From: Rhea pennata
Taxonomy: Eukaryota > Chordata > Aves > Rheiformes > Rheidae
Assembly: GCF_028389875.1 (NCBI RefSeq)
Contig: NC_084663.1
Span: 215,102,876 to 215,166,875, forward strand
Reading direction: 5' to 3'
DNA: 64,000 nucleotides
Every line of letters starts with the position of its first letter. The first letter of the stretch is position 1. The notes beneath the pieces are model-generated. The model ran no database searches. It had not been told where the DNA came from and was given only the letters and a program-made list of their open reading frames with translations. Position numbers and translations under genes: made by a program. Below, piece after piece: positions 23,501 through 35,500 of the stretch.

Positions 23501-26500
23501 ATCTTCTCTTCATCCCATAAACTGCCCAGGTTTCCTTGCTCTTTCCAGGCTCACTCACCGACTGAGGCTGCTCCGTCTGCCCAGGCTGCTGGGAAGCTGC
23601 ATGTCAGCACATGCCTCAGGTAGGAGTTTCCCTACTGATTGCATAAGCTTACAAGCAATAGACTGCTTGTGATATAAAGACAGTTTAACAGGATATCTTA
23701 TGTTTTTAGTACACAGGCATTATATCCTCTTTTGGAAAAATATAATACACGGGAGCACAAGGCAAGCCGTGTAAAAGAAGAAAAGAAATTCTCAGTATGC
23801 TGCATTTAGGCAGGCAGAGAATATATTCTTATTCTGAAAGCCAGTTCATCCATGATTTTGAGAATATTACGTTATAATATTATCCACTTCAAATAAAAAT
23901 TCTTCAACACGTAATTAAGGTAACTACATTGCTTTCAGCTGCAAAAGGCTGCGAAGCAGGTCAAGGGCTACATCTGTAAGACGTAAAAACTGTTAGAACG
24001 CTCATCTCCCTCCCTCAGGAAGAAAGCCAGCACGGATTATTCCCGATTCAGAGGCAGGGAAGCCGAGATAAAATCTCCTGCCTCGAGACATAAAGGGAAG
24101 CCCAGTTACAGAGAGCCTTAGTCTCCAAAATCCGAGCTCTCATTTCCTCCTTAGGAGACGCTGCCCAATGCAGAAGTTTCCCCAAAGCAGGATACAGACA
24201 CAGCAAGAAACTCTTTATTTTCGCAAAGTGGCCAACATTAAAAATTTGGCCTGATTCAAGGAAAGAGCTCTAGAACGTAATCAGCTGCCATTTTGTCCAG
24301 TTAAATGACACTGCTCTTTCCTCCCAGCCTGCGATTCAGAGACTCTCCTCACACTCCAGCTCCTTCGGATGAAGTTCGTAAAAAGCGTGTTTACGTTACG
24401 AGGGGAAGGAAATATATCTCCCATCTGCCAGAGAGCAAAAAGGGGAAGGTAGAGGGCCAGCAGGCCAAACAGGAATCGGACAAAAACATCCCATGCGCAA
24501 AACACACAAGCAGCCTAGCAAAAATGCCGAAACATTAAAATATTTTCCCTTTCGTATTAGCCCTGGGCTATGCACAGTATCTTTTATTTGAAGTCAAGCA
24601 GTAGATGCAAAAACCGCTTTACTGCAATCTCACCATGGTTCAAATGTACTCTTTTGAATACTCACACATCCCATTTAAACAGCCTATAACTGAGCGATGA
24701 GGACGAGTGACAGGTGACAGAGTATCCATCAGTAAGGAAATCTGTCCTGCACAGAAGCAATGCTCATATTAGAGTTTTATGGAACATGGGAAAGGAGATG
24801 GCTTAATCCGTCCAGAAGATCCAGATACACATCAACCTGGAGAAACTTGAAACAACTTCAGAACTAACATCCTGCCCTGCTGAACTCAGGCGGTTCCCGC
24901 TTCTCTGGACACCCGGGAAATTCTGGCCTTGCAGCTGGATCGGAGACATCACGCAACAAGTCTGGCAGGATCTGGGAGAGGGAAAGCTGCAGGGAGAATC
25001 CCAGCAGAAATCAATGCACATCCCCGCTGGCCGGGTTCTTTGCAGTCACAGTTCAGTGTTATTTCAGACTTGGGGGGAAAAAAGCCATACTCCTGATCAT
25101 ATTAGGAAGGTTTTCCTTCACACCACAATGAAAAATAAGGAGTTTTATTTAAAATGCAGGAAAAATACCAGTTCCTGCAGAAATGATGAGTTAGCTCCCA
25201 TATCATCATGGAAGATCTCCCACTCACTATTACAGAGAAGTTTTATTACAGAGAAGTTTTATAAAATCCTGGCAAGGTTTATCGTTCATACCTAAACAAA
25301 AAGCTTTACTTCTTCTTTGAGCCAAAGGTATCCTGAATATATTCATCCCTGTTTGCCTGGATGCACATTTAAGTTATTTAAGGAATTACATTTTTATACG
25401 AATAAGATCTCTACGCACTTATACTGCTGCCTATACTGACTGTTTTTGAACAAAGTGTCTCTCCATGGGTAAAAATGCCAGAAGTCACAATACTTTATAC
25501 ACCCAGCACACGTCTCTACTAGGAAAAGTCAGGTGGACCCAGAAGAGCTTATATGTACCTAAAATCAATTAATGAAAGCCACAGTTGGCCAAAGCTACCC
25601 TAATAACGTGACGTTATCAGGGTAGGCCTTGTACAGTGAGGACCTGTTCATCCATACTTCTATTTCCATGCATTAGGGAAGGCAGAAGAAGGCTCTTCCA
25701 CATTTTTGCAATATTTAAGACTAGTTATTTATCTTAAATTTCATCCGAACAATGTTTTCCTATTCAGCGACATTCAATGGACAAAGCTGTTTTCTACCTG
25801 AGTATTTCCAACCCCATCTACAGTCGAGGTAAGCTAATCAGAAAGAGCCCGGACCGATCTCTCAAAGAAAACCACCACCACGGAGATCAGGGTCCCTGAA
25901 CAACGATCACGTCTGTCCGCACGGAGAGCAGCGCTGGGGCAGAGTCCGCTTTGCTTCAGCAGGATTTTGCACGGCTGCACGCAGGGGGAGCGCCTGCGGA
26001 GGCAGGGCCTCGTGGTGCGAAGATGCACATTTTAGAAAGTTATGAGCAACTCAAAAAGAGGGGCTAGAATGGAAATCATCCTCCACTCAGCTACTGCAGC
26101 CATTGCTTTCGCTGCAATGTTTCTCACTTAAAAAGCTGCCAAGTTTCGTAAGTGACTAGCCACATTTCAGTGATTTATATTAAAAAATGCCTTTTAAGAT
26201 GTCAAAAACATTTTCCCAGACTTTAACTCCAAAATAGCTGAAAAGCTTTTTTGCCTCGCCTCTCAATTTTTGTTTTTGAATGACATTTTTTCTTGCCTAA
26301 AAATAGAGAGAAAGCCTTTAGTTTGGAATAGGCTGTTCCTGAGAAGGATGTTAGCGAAGCAGCAAGGCGATGCATCACACTGCAAAAGTCTTTACAGCAT
26401 TACATTCACAAATACAGATGCCCTAATAAACCCTGTACAACTGAACAGTTGCTCGAGTTCCACCAAGGAAGGTACATTTCCGTCTTCTGGAAGGCAGCCT

Positions 26501-29500
26501 AAGATAGCAAAAACTGGCTTCTACACGCTTGACGCCTGCCAACATTTTCCTGAGCTGGCTGAACAGCATAAAGGGAATAAATGACCTTTGTTACAGAGCA
26601 GGAATAAAAAGCTCTTCAATTCTCCTCATAGGTAGGACAGCATTCCTGCAGGAAATCCAAGTTATTCTGGAAGAAAAACTTGCAGTTACGCAGAATACTG
26701 TACCTTCCTTAGTTGGCTTTCATATTCTTCTCGGAGTTCCCCAGGTTTGCTTAATTTAATGGGTGCTCTGAATATAAAGTCTGGAAAGAAAAGGAGAGAA
26801 AGGAAACGCTTTTTAGTGTGTGATGCCTGGGCTTGTCCACTATTTCCCAGGAGCGTAAGCTCTCCAGTGCCGTTCCAGCGACTATCCAAGAGGTTCTGCG
26901 GCGTTTTTTTCAGCCACGTATATTTAGGTTATAATACTGCTCTCAGAGCTCAAGCAGAAACACTCAGAGTGCCGTGGGCAAGCAACGGCGTTTTGCCGTT
27001 TTGCGAGTCTCAACAGCTCTTGGCGAGCGTTAAGCGGTCGGAGGAGTTATTACGGGGAGGTAAACGCTGAGGTTAAGTAACAGCCCTGAGATGCCACAGC
27101 GCAGCTGAGCGCTAGAAATAAAAGCGCTAGGAGCCTCCTCCAGGCAGGCAGTTCACAACCGCGGGCTAACAGCAGCAGCACGACGCCCCAAAGCCATCCG
27201 CGTGCCCTCCTGCCAGCCGAACGGCCCGCGGCCGGGTTTTGGCTTCGCCGGGAGCGCTGCCTTTGCTCCTCCACGTGCAGCGTCACGCTCCCGCCGCGCG
27301 GCCTCGTCGGCCGTCCCGCGAGAAAGCGCGCTGCCCCCGGCAGCGCCAGCGCTCCCGAAGGCACCCAGGCGGCCGGGCTGCTCCGCGGGCTCCGGCGCGG
27401 GAATTCCCCGGCCCCGCTCCCTGCCTTCGCCCAGCCCCGCGGACACCCAAAGCCTGCCGGCACGGGGCTGCGTTTGAACGCAGCAGCCTGTTCCTCTCCA
27501 AGTTCTTCACGGCAGCGGGGAAGCTCCCTCCCGCCTCCGCGCCGCGCCGGAGCCCCGCACGGGAGGGCGAGAAAAGCCCCCCCAGCACTCCCGACCGGCC
27601 AGAAAACCCGTGGGCAGCCTCGGCGGTATTTCCTTTCCCCAGCGTGCCGACGTCGAGGAACACAAACCGGCGAGCCCGCCGCGTTGTTTCGTTCAGCAAG
27701 CTTTTTTTTTTTTTTTTTTTCTATTTTTTTTTTATTCCTCAAACACTAGCATGCTGACAACCGACAAGCTCGCTGCGGGGTAAGTAAATCGGACGCACGC
27801 CAACCGCGCAGCGCGGAGGCTTCGGATCCGCCCGTTTTCGGTCCTCCCCGCGCCAAACTCGTGCGCTCGCTTTACAGCCCCCCAGCCGTGCCCGGGGCCG
27901 TAGCCACAGGACCGAAACGCGCCAACAAAGCGGAGCGGGCGGGATGGCGTGGGTTTAAAGATCGGCTACCTCCTGATTTCACCTGGCCTCCACTGCTTTG
28001 CTTTTCCATGTTTTTAAAGCTCTTCGACCCCCCCCCCCACCCTGTAATTTAACTCCCTTTACAGCAGTGAGCGACCTGGAGCTTCCTGCTTCAGGCCAAC
28101 TGCAAAGTTTCAAAAATCGCAAGATTTTTCTTTAAGATTTGTTTCCTTTAAAAGGGGGGGGGGCGGAAATCCTCTTGCAATCAAACTTATTGGGCAGTCT
28201 ATGGACTGCAAAGCTTTTGTCTTCTTTAAAATTGCTGAGGGGCCTCTTGCTGAAGCGGCTGCAGGAGCGAGGCGCTTTGCTTCCGAATGTCCCAGCAGGC
28301 GTGAGCAAAGTCCCAAGCGGCGGCGATGCCCAGAAAGCCGGATTACGTTCCTCCGTTCTGCCTCCCCACCTCGGCTGCTGCCAGCCGGGCCGGCGGGCGG
28401 GCGTTCGCCACCGGCCGCGCTGGGAAAGCTGCCCAGCCTTCTCCGAGTGTTTTCTCGATTGTGTCCTCGAGCAGTCCCAGTCCTTCGTGCGCTTTCTTGG
28501 CTGAATTTCCATGCAGACAGTACCAACAGGAGCAGCAATGCGTAACGTGCCTGCAGCGACCGTCAATGACTTCTGGGTGTTTCAAGCTTGTCTGCGACCT
28601 TATCTTCATAGCTAAAAAGGTGCATTTCCCACCCCCGAGGGTAATAAAGGCGTATGAGCTAACCCGAGGGAAGTGTGCAGTAAAGATGAGCCACATCAAC
28701 CGTTTTGTTGCTTACGTTGGTTCAGCAAGCCCGCGGAGAGTTTAAATAATAACACAACACTCATGTATAAAGTTGTGCTGGTTTAGCTGAAGTGGTGTGA
28801 CCTCAGGTGGAATTTTTTTTATGTAGAGCATCTTCGGTAGCAACTCTTAGGTTTAGTAGATATACCAGAAGAGACAGCCTAAATTCCTTAATCTGCATGG
28901 AATAAAGAGACTAAGCCAAAAATGGGAAGCCCTTCATGGCACAACTGTATCTCCATTTATATCATCCTGTTAGAGCCTCCTAGGCAGGTTGATGCTGCAT
29001 GGCGGCAACACATGGCAATCAGCACACCAGCTACGAATCGTACCAACCGGTCTCCACACCTGGGGAGCAAGACTGGATTCTTTTTTTTCTGTCTGTGGCT
29101 GACCGTGATCACATAAAAGTTTTCTTTAAACCCAAAACATGTTTAGCACTACATGCAATTCTGCGCTTTTTTTCTTGCAAGGTTGGATGATCCAATTCCC
29201 TTGGATCCCAGGAGCTGAGGAACGCTGCTGTTCTCCTGCCTCTCTTATTTTTATTAACTCAAGAAGCAGTGGAGACTTTTACAGCACACACTGTGTGTGC
29301 TCTCTAGCACATCTCCACTCACCTGGACTTCCAGTCTACATCATTCTTTTCTGAAGCAAATGCAACAGTATTGCAGAAGAAAGCGTTCATGCCCATCTGG
29401 GTGGTTGAAGCCGTTATCAGCTCAATGGGGCAGATGGACATGTTTAGCCAACCACCCTGCAGTGCTGTCAGCAGGTAAAGCCGACGTCTTTCTTTAACCT

Positions 29501-32500
29501 TGCCCTTTGGTTCTTCACTTGCTGTATGTGGATACAAGAAGCGAATGTTCAGATCTCGCTGAAGGCAGAGGTCCAAGGCAAGGCTGTTCAGGTCTTCTCA
29601 GGCTGATCTGGCCAAAGAGGGCAGTGGAAACGGGTAAGATGACTCAAGAAACTGCTGTTACTTGATTCTCAGGCAAAGCTGCTGCTTGATCTTTCACTGA
29701 GTTTGAGCAAGCCACAGGTAGACAGGGATGGTTTCAGAAGGTGGCCACGTTCAGGGAGCTGTTGGGACACCAGAACTCCTTCCAAGAGTGGCTACAGCAC
29801 TCAAGGAGGCTCAGAGGCAGGATCGTGCGCCGCACCCTACTCTCTTCTGTTGACAGACAAGAGTTTCATTCTGTTGTACTCAGTCTTGAGAAAAACAACT
29901 AATTTTTGCACTATTTGAGAGGACAAAACATTTTCTAATTGTTTGACATTGTTCCTCTTTAGAAGAGGCATTGACTGGTAACCTCAACATGCTGGAATGG
30001 GTATTAATTTCTCGCAATTTTAGTAAACACAAGTGTGACATTATGCATAGTCACTAACAATTAATTTGCACTCCTGGTTTTGTATTTACTGGAGAAAGAT
30101 TCAGAAACATCTACCTAATGAATTCAACAACACGGGCTGAATAAAAATAAGTTGAACTAGTCACCTTCATTCAGAAACTCTCTGGTTCTTGCTCCATCTT
30201 TCAGAGGCTCCTGCATTTTGCCAAACCAATGTCATCTTACAAATCCAAGCTCCTCCATTCACCACAGTTAATCCCACTTACTAACCACACCTCTCTTCCA
30301 CAGACACTTTTAGAAGACTTTGTAGAGGTTTTCTCCCCTCTCTTTTATTTCTGGCAGGGATAATCAAAATCTTCAGGTTTTCCCTGCTTTCCTTTTAACT
30401 TCAAGCAGTTTACTGTTTATACTTGCAGATTAAAATGAGATCTTAATGCTTTCAAAACATAAAAAGGAACTCAAAAGTTGTCTGACTGCAAGCAGAGAAC
30501 TGTTCTCAACCAATTTTCCAACACGAGCAGTTATGCCAGTTCTTTTAAAAGGAGTTTAAGTTTATTAAGGAATTATATGAAGATACGCCAGTAAGAGCAG
30601 AGAATCAGACTCTACAATGCTGGATGTCCACTGCACTTCCAGAATCACATGCAAATGTTTCAGAGCAGTAAGAATATGAGAAATACAGTCTAGGCAGGTC
30701 TCCCCCTCTTTCCTGCCCCCCTATCTGGGCTCATCAGAAAATAAGACTTCACAGCGATGAAGTGACAAAAGAGGAAAAAAGTGAACATTTGCAGGGGAGA
30801 GAAATTCTCTGGAACAGTTTGAGAGATCTATTTGGAAACAAATGATTAAAACTCACATTTTGGCTAAAAATTCCTAACTTCTTCACAAGCAAAAGTAACA
30901 GTAATGATAGAGCCCCACGAACACTTAAAGCCATCATGCACCAATGCCATGACCAAAATCCACTGTGTTGCCAAGCACACAAAGCACACAAAAGCACACA
31001 AGCACACAAAAAGGTTCAGGTCAGTTCTCATGCAGAGCCAAAAGGGGAAAAATGGATTTAACTGAGTTCTGAGACTGCAGCTCTAGCTGAAGCAGGAGAT
31101 GACATCAAAAAAAAAAAAAATTCTAATATAAGGGAGACAGCTATCAACTTACTGTCATTTCTCCCCCACTTGACATATCTTAAATAGGTTAGGACCAATA
31201 ATTTTAATATTCTCACTGAGAGAAGTCTTCCCACCAGATTTTGTTTGAACTGGACCCAATTTAGGTTCATAATGCAGTGATCCAACTCACCTAGCACTGA
31301 TATTTAGGCATGGAAAGAATCACTTTTGCTTGTACTCTTTGTTCAATTTCTTCATTTTCAAGGCTGGCTTGAAGAGCTAGTGGAAGCATGCAAAGCCACA
31401 AAAAGCAGATCAGTATATGCATTGAAAGTAAGACAGAAAACAAAAGAATCCATCAGTCAATGGGAGTAGAGGGCAGATAAAGAATGACACAGTGTTCAAA
31501 AGGCTAATGCTAATGTGTTTACGAGAAGATTATTTGAGATCAGATACTTTAAGGAGTAGGAGTTTAGAAACAAGACGCATCATAATGATGGCATAAAAAG
31601 TTAGACGGGAAGGTATTTTGGAAGAACTTTCTTGAATACTGTTTCTCCTATATATTAGTGGTATGTCTTGCCTAGTTTCTCTGAAGAGCAAATAGTGAAT
31701 GACAGATTGGATTGCATATGATGTATATATAGTAAATAGTTCCTATAATAGGATTTATGAAGTTTGTGAGTCCTACAGTGGTGTAACTAGATGAAAGGCT
31801 GTTTAAACTAAAAGGAATGCTCCAAGTTCATGAATACAAGCTCTCTCCCAGGACATGGGCAAGAACCAGTGATGCCTCAGCATGGCGGGCTGAAAGCCAG
31901 TTTCAGGGAAGATGGGAGATGTTACAGCCATGTTGATAAAAATCCAATAGATGCCTTCCTGCTGGTAGGAACCCCCCAAAAGAAACTTAGAATAAAGGAA
32001 TATGAACGATAAGAGAGGCCATCTTGGCACGTGAGGGAAACAAAGATGTAGTTTTAGAAAGCTGGTAAAATCCACCCTGGAGCATGCAAGTAAGTCTTGA
32101 GGTGTTAATAATCATCTTCCAGGCTTCCTGGAGCAGAAGGGTTTTCTCCAAGGTCATGGAGAAGTCTACCTATCTCCATAGAAATGGGGGATGAGAGGGG
32201 AAGCTGGTACTGGAAAACTGTAAACCAAGAAGCTTACTTTCAATACGTGAGCAGGTACTTGTCACCAATTATTAATCAATTAGTAAAGACCTAGAAGATA
32301 GCGGGCAGATGACAAACTAACATGGACTATAAGAACAACTCCCATCAGTTCAATCTAATCTCTTTCTTGGATGGCATAGCAGGCTTAATGGATGAGGGGG
32401 AAATAAGTAATGATGCAAGTTCATCCCTTAGTTGTCTACAGCATTTTGCTGACTTCAGAGGACAAGACACTCCAAACCTTTTCTTTACATAGAAATCTAA

Positions 32501-35500
32501 GCGCTAGCAGGACACTCTGTATTAGGGGCCACATATGCACTTTTGAGCAGCCTATACATGAAGTGTCTCCACAATATATGCATTATGCTATCACAGTCAA
32601 AAACATGGAAGAAGCTTCCTCTGGAGGGAAATATATATGGAAAGAAATTCAGACGGATACACAATTAGCTGAAAAACTATTTTCCAAGAGCAATCAACCC
32701 TCATGTCAGGACACTCATTCATGTCAACCACTGGGGCTCGCTGTGGGCTCAGTGCTAATTCCTCTCTTCATTAAGAGCTTCAATCACAGAATGGTTGAGG
32801 TTGGAAGGGACCTCTGGAGATCATCTAGGCCTATCCCTCTGCAGGGGATGCTTCCGTGACAGCATCACGTCATGGCAAGTTTTGAGTACCTCCAGAGAAG
32901 GAGACTCCACAACCTCTCTGGGCAACCTGGTCCCGTGCTCTGTCACTCTCACAGGGAAGAAATTCCCCCTCATGTTCAAGTGGAACTTCCTGTGTTTCAG
33001 TTTGTGCCCATTGCCTCTTGTCCTGTTGCTGGGCACCACTGAAAAGAGTCTGGCCCCATCCTCTTCACATCCTATTTGTAGACACTGATAAGATCCCCCC
33101 TCAGTCTTCTCCTCCCCAAGCTAAACAGGTCCAGCTCTCGCAGCCGTTTCTTATAGGGCAGATGCTCCAGTCCTTTGATCATCTTCACAGTCCTGCGCTG
33201 GACTCTCTCCAGTAGCTCCATGTCTCTCTTGGACTGGAGAGCCCAGAACTGGACACAGTCCTCGAGATGAGGCCTCAGCAGGCTGAGTAGAGGGGCAGGA
33301 TCACCTCCCTCGACCTGCTGGCAACACTTCCTAATGCACCCCAGGAGATCACCGGCTTTCCTGAACACGAGGGCACATTGCTGGCTCATGGTTAATTTGC
33401 TGCCCACCAGAACTCCCAGGTCCTTCTCTGCAGAGCTGCTTTCCAATAGGTTAAGCCTCACCTGTACCAGTGCATTTATAACAAAGGAGATTTTGATTAG
33501 ATATTAGTCAAAAATTTCCAAGCATTCAGACACCAAAACAAAGGTGGCTGTGGAATCTTCTTCAGTAAAGGACTGTACGAACAGATGACACAAATGTCTA
33601 CGAGGAGTGGTTCAGGCATTCTTGATCCTGCCTCAGTGCAAGGGAGCAGACTGCCTGCATCCCTTCCAAAACCACTTGAAGGACAGCGTTTAGCAAGTAG
33701 ACATTTATTCCCCCACTGCCCACTACCTTCATTTAGTAGTTTACAATTCTTCTGACCAGTTTAACAAGCCATTTCCCTGGAAAACTGAATCTCTCCATCT
33801 CTGTTCATGGGGGAATATCACTCCTTCAGCAATTTTCCAGGCTCTCTGTAGTTTTCTGTAACCTGTAACAGTAACATCAGGGTTGACAGGTAAAAATCTA
33901 TCAACGTGGATTTGTATTGGAGACAGGAAATTGTATCTCGGGCTTTCTGTCTGAGTAGACACAACCAAATTCTCATCTGTTTGTCCCTTCAGAAGACTCT
34001 CTGCTTTCTTCTTGATGCAAAATTCATAGAGTAGCCCATCTTCCTCAAAGATATGAGTGCACTTGGTTTTCTTAGGAATCAGTCTGGTCCAACCTCACTG
34101 TTCAAAGAAGGGTCAACTATAGCAGGTTGCCCAGGACCAAGCCCAGTTGGGTTTTGAATATCTCCAAAGACAGAGACTCCACAACCACTCTGTGCAACCT
34201 GTTCCAGTGTGTGACCACCCTAGATATTTATATGTATTGACAAGGTCCTCCATGAGCCCTGTCTTCTCCAGGCTAAACATTCTCAGCTCTCTTGGTCTTT
34301 ACTCAGAAGACAGATGCTTCACTCCATTCATCATTTCAGCAGCCCTCTGCTGGACTCACTCCAGTACGCTCACGTCTCTCTTGTACTGGGGAGCCAAGCA
34401 CTGGACATGATATTCCAGATGAGGTCTCACCTGTGTTGAGTATGATGACAGAGTAGGATTCAGGTGCCTAAACACTAGCATCCAGAGGTGTCTTTCCAGA
34501 TGTTATAGGGTGTTCAAGATGCTGGACAGATAGGGTGGCAGATAGGTAGCAGCACAGTCAACCAGAGGAGGTTGCTATGGTCTGTGTCGTGATAGGTTTT
34601 GAGTATCTCCAAAGATAAGGGACTCCACAACCTCTCCAGGCAAATGAGGAGGAATTTCCTTACTGTGATAGTGACAGAGCACTGGACCAGGTTGCCCAGA
34701 GAGGTTGTGGAGTCTCCTTCTCTGTAGATATTCAAGGCCCGCCTGGATGCAACCCTGTCTGACATGCTCTAGGTGACCGCAGGGAGGTTGGCCTAGATGA
34801 TCTCCAGAGGTCCCTTCCAACCTTACCAATTCTGTGATTCTGTGCAACCTGTTCCAGTGTTTCATCATCCTTGTGCTATTTTTTTTCTTACGTTTAAATA
34901 GTATTTCCTGTATTTCAGTTTGCGGCCATTGCCCTCGTCCTGTCACTGGACACCACTGAGAACAGTCTGACTCCATCTTCTCCACAGTCTTCCATCAGAT
35001 ACGTATTGATAAGGTCCCCTCGTGCCTTCATCAGTATGTCAGTGTGGATGTTATAAGAGACAGTGTGAGGACATGACGAGTAACAAGAAAGGTTTCTATA
35101 GGTACACTGGCAGCAAAAGGAAAGCTAGCGAAAATATGGGTCTGCTCCTAAGCAGGGCAGGGGACCTGGTGACAAAGAACATGGAAAAGGCTGAGGTACT
35201 CAATGCCTTATTCCTCCTGGTCTCTACACACAAGACTGGCCCTCACGAACCCGAGCCCCTGAGACCAGAAAGCACATATGGAGCAAGACAAACTTGCCCG
35301 CGGTGGAGGAAGATAAGGTTAGGGAACATTTAAACAAACTGGACATACACTGGTCCATGGGACCTGACTGAATGCTGAGGGAGCTGGCCAATGTCACCGT
35401 GAGGCCACTCTCAATTATCTTTGAAAAACTCACGGTAACTGGGAGAGGTTCCTGAGGATGAGAAGAGAGGAAATATCACTACTATCTTCAGGAAGGAGGA

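Larger units (their letters stand above)
28561..32781 (-). other. RNF169 intron 1, mostly unannotated
   Basis: Mixed AT-rich sequence. The only items noted are the coding-like stretch at 29319-29600, listed separately, and a degenerate AGCACACAA run at about 30973-31012. Confidence 0.5.

Noticed and set aside
27050-27742. A 230-codon minus-strand frame in the intronic CpG island
   Set aside because: It is arginine/alanine/glycine-rich with a lysine run encoded by a poly-A/T tract, and long frames exist on both strands; no known motif.
32410-32781. Plus-strand frame before the CR1 as a gene
   Set aside because: It runs straight into antisense CR1 sequence and its own part shows no motif or splice sites.
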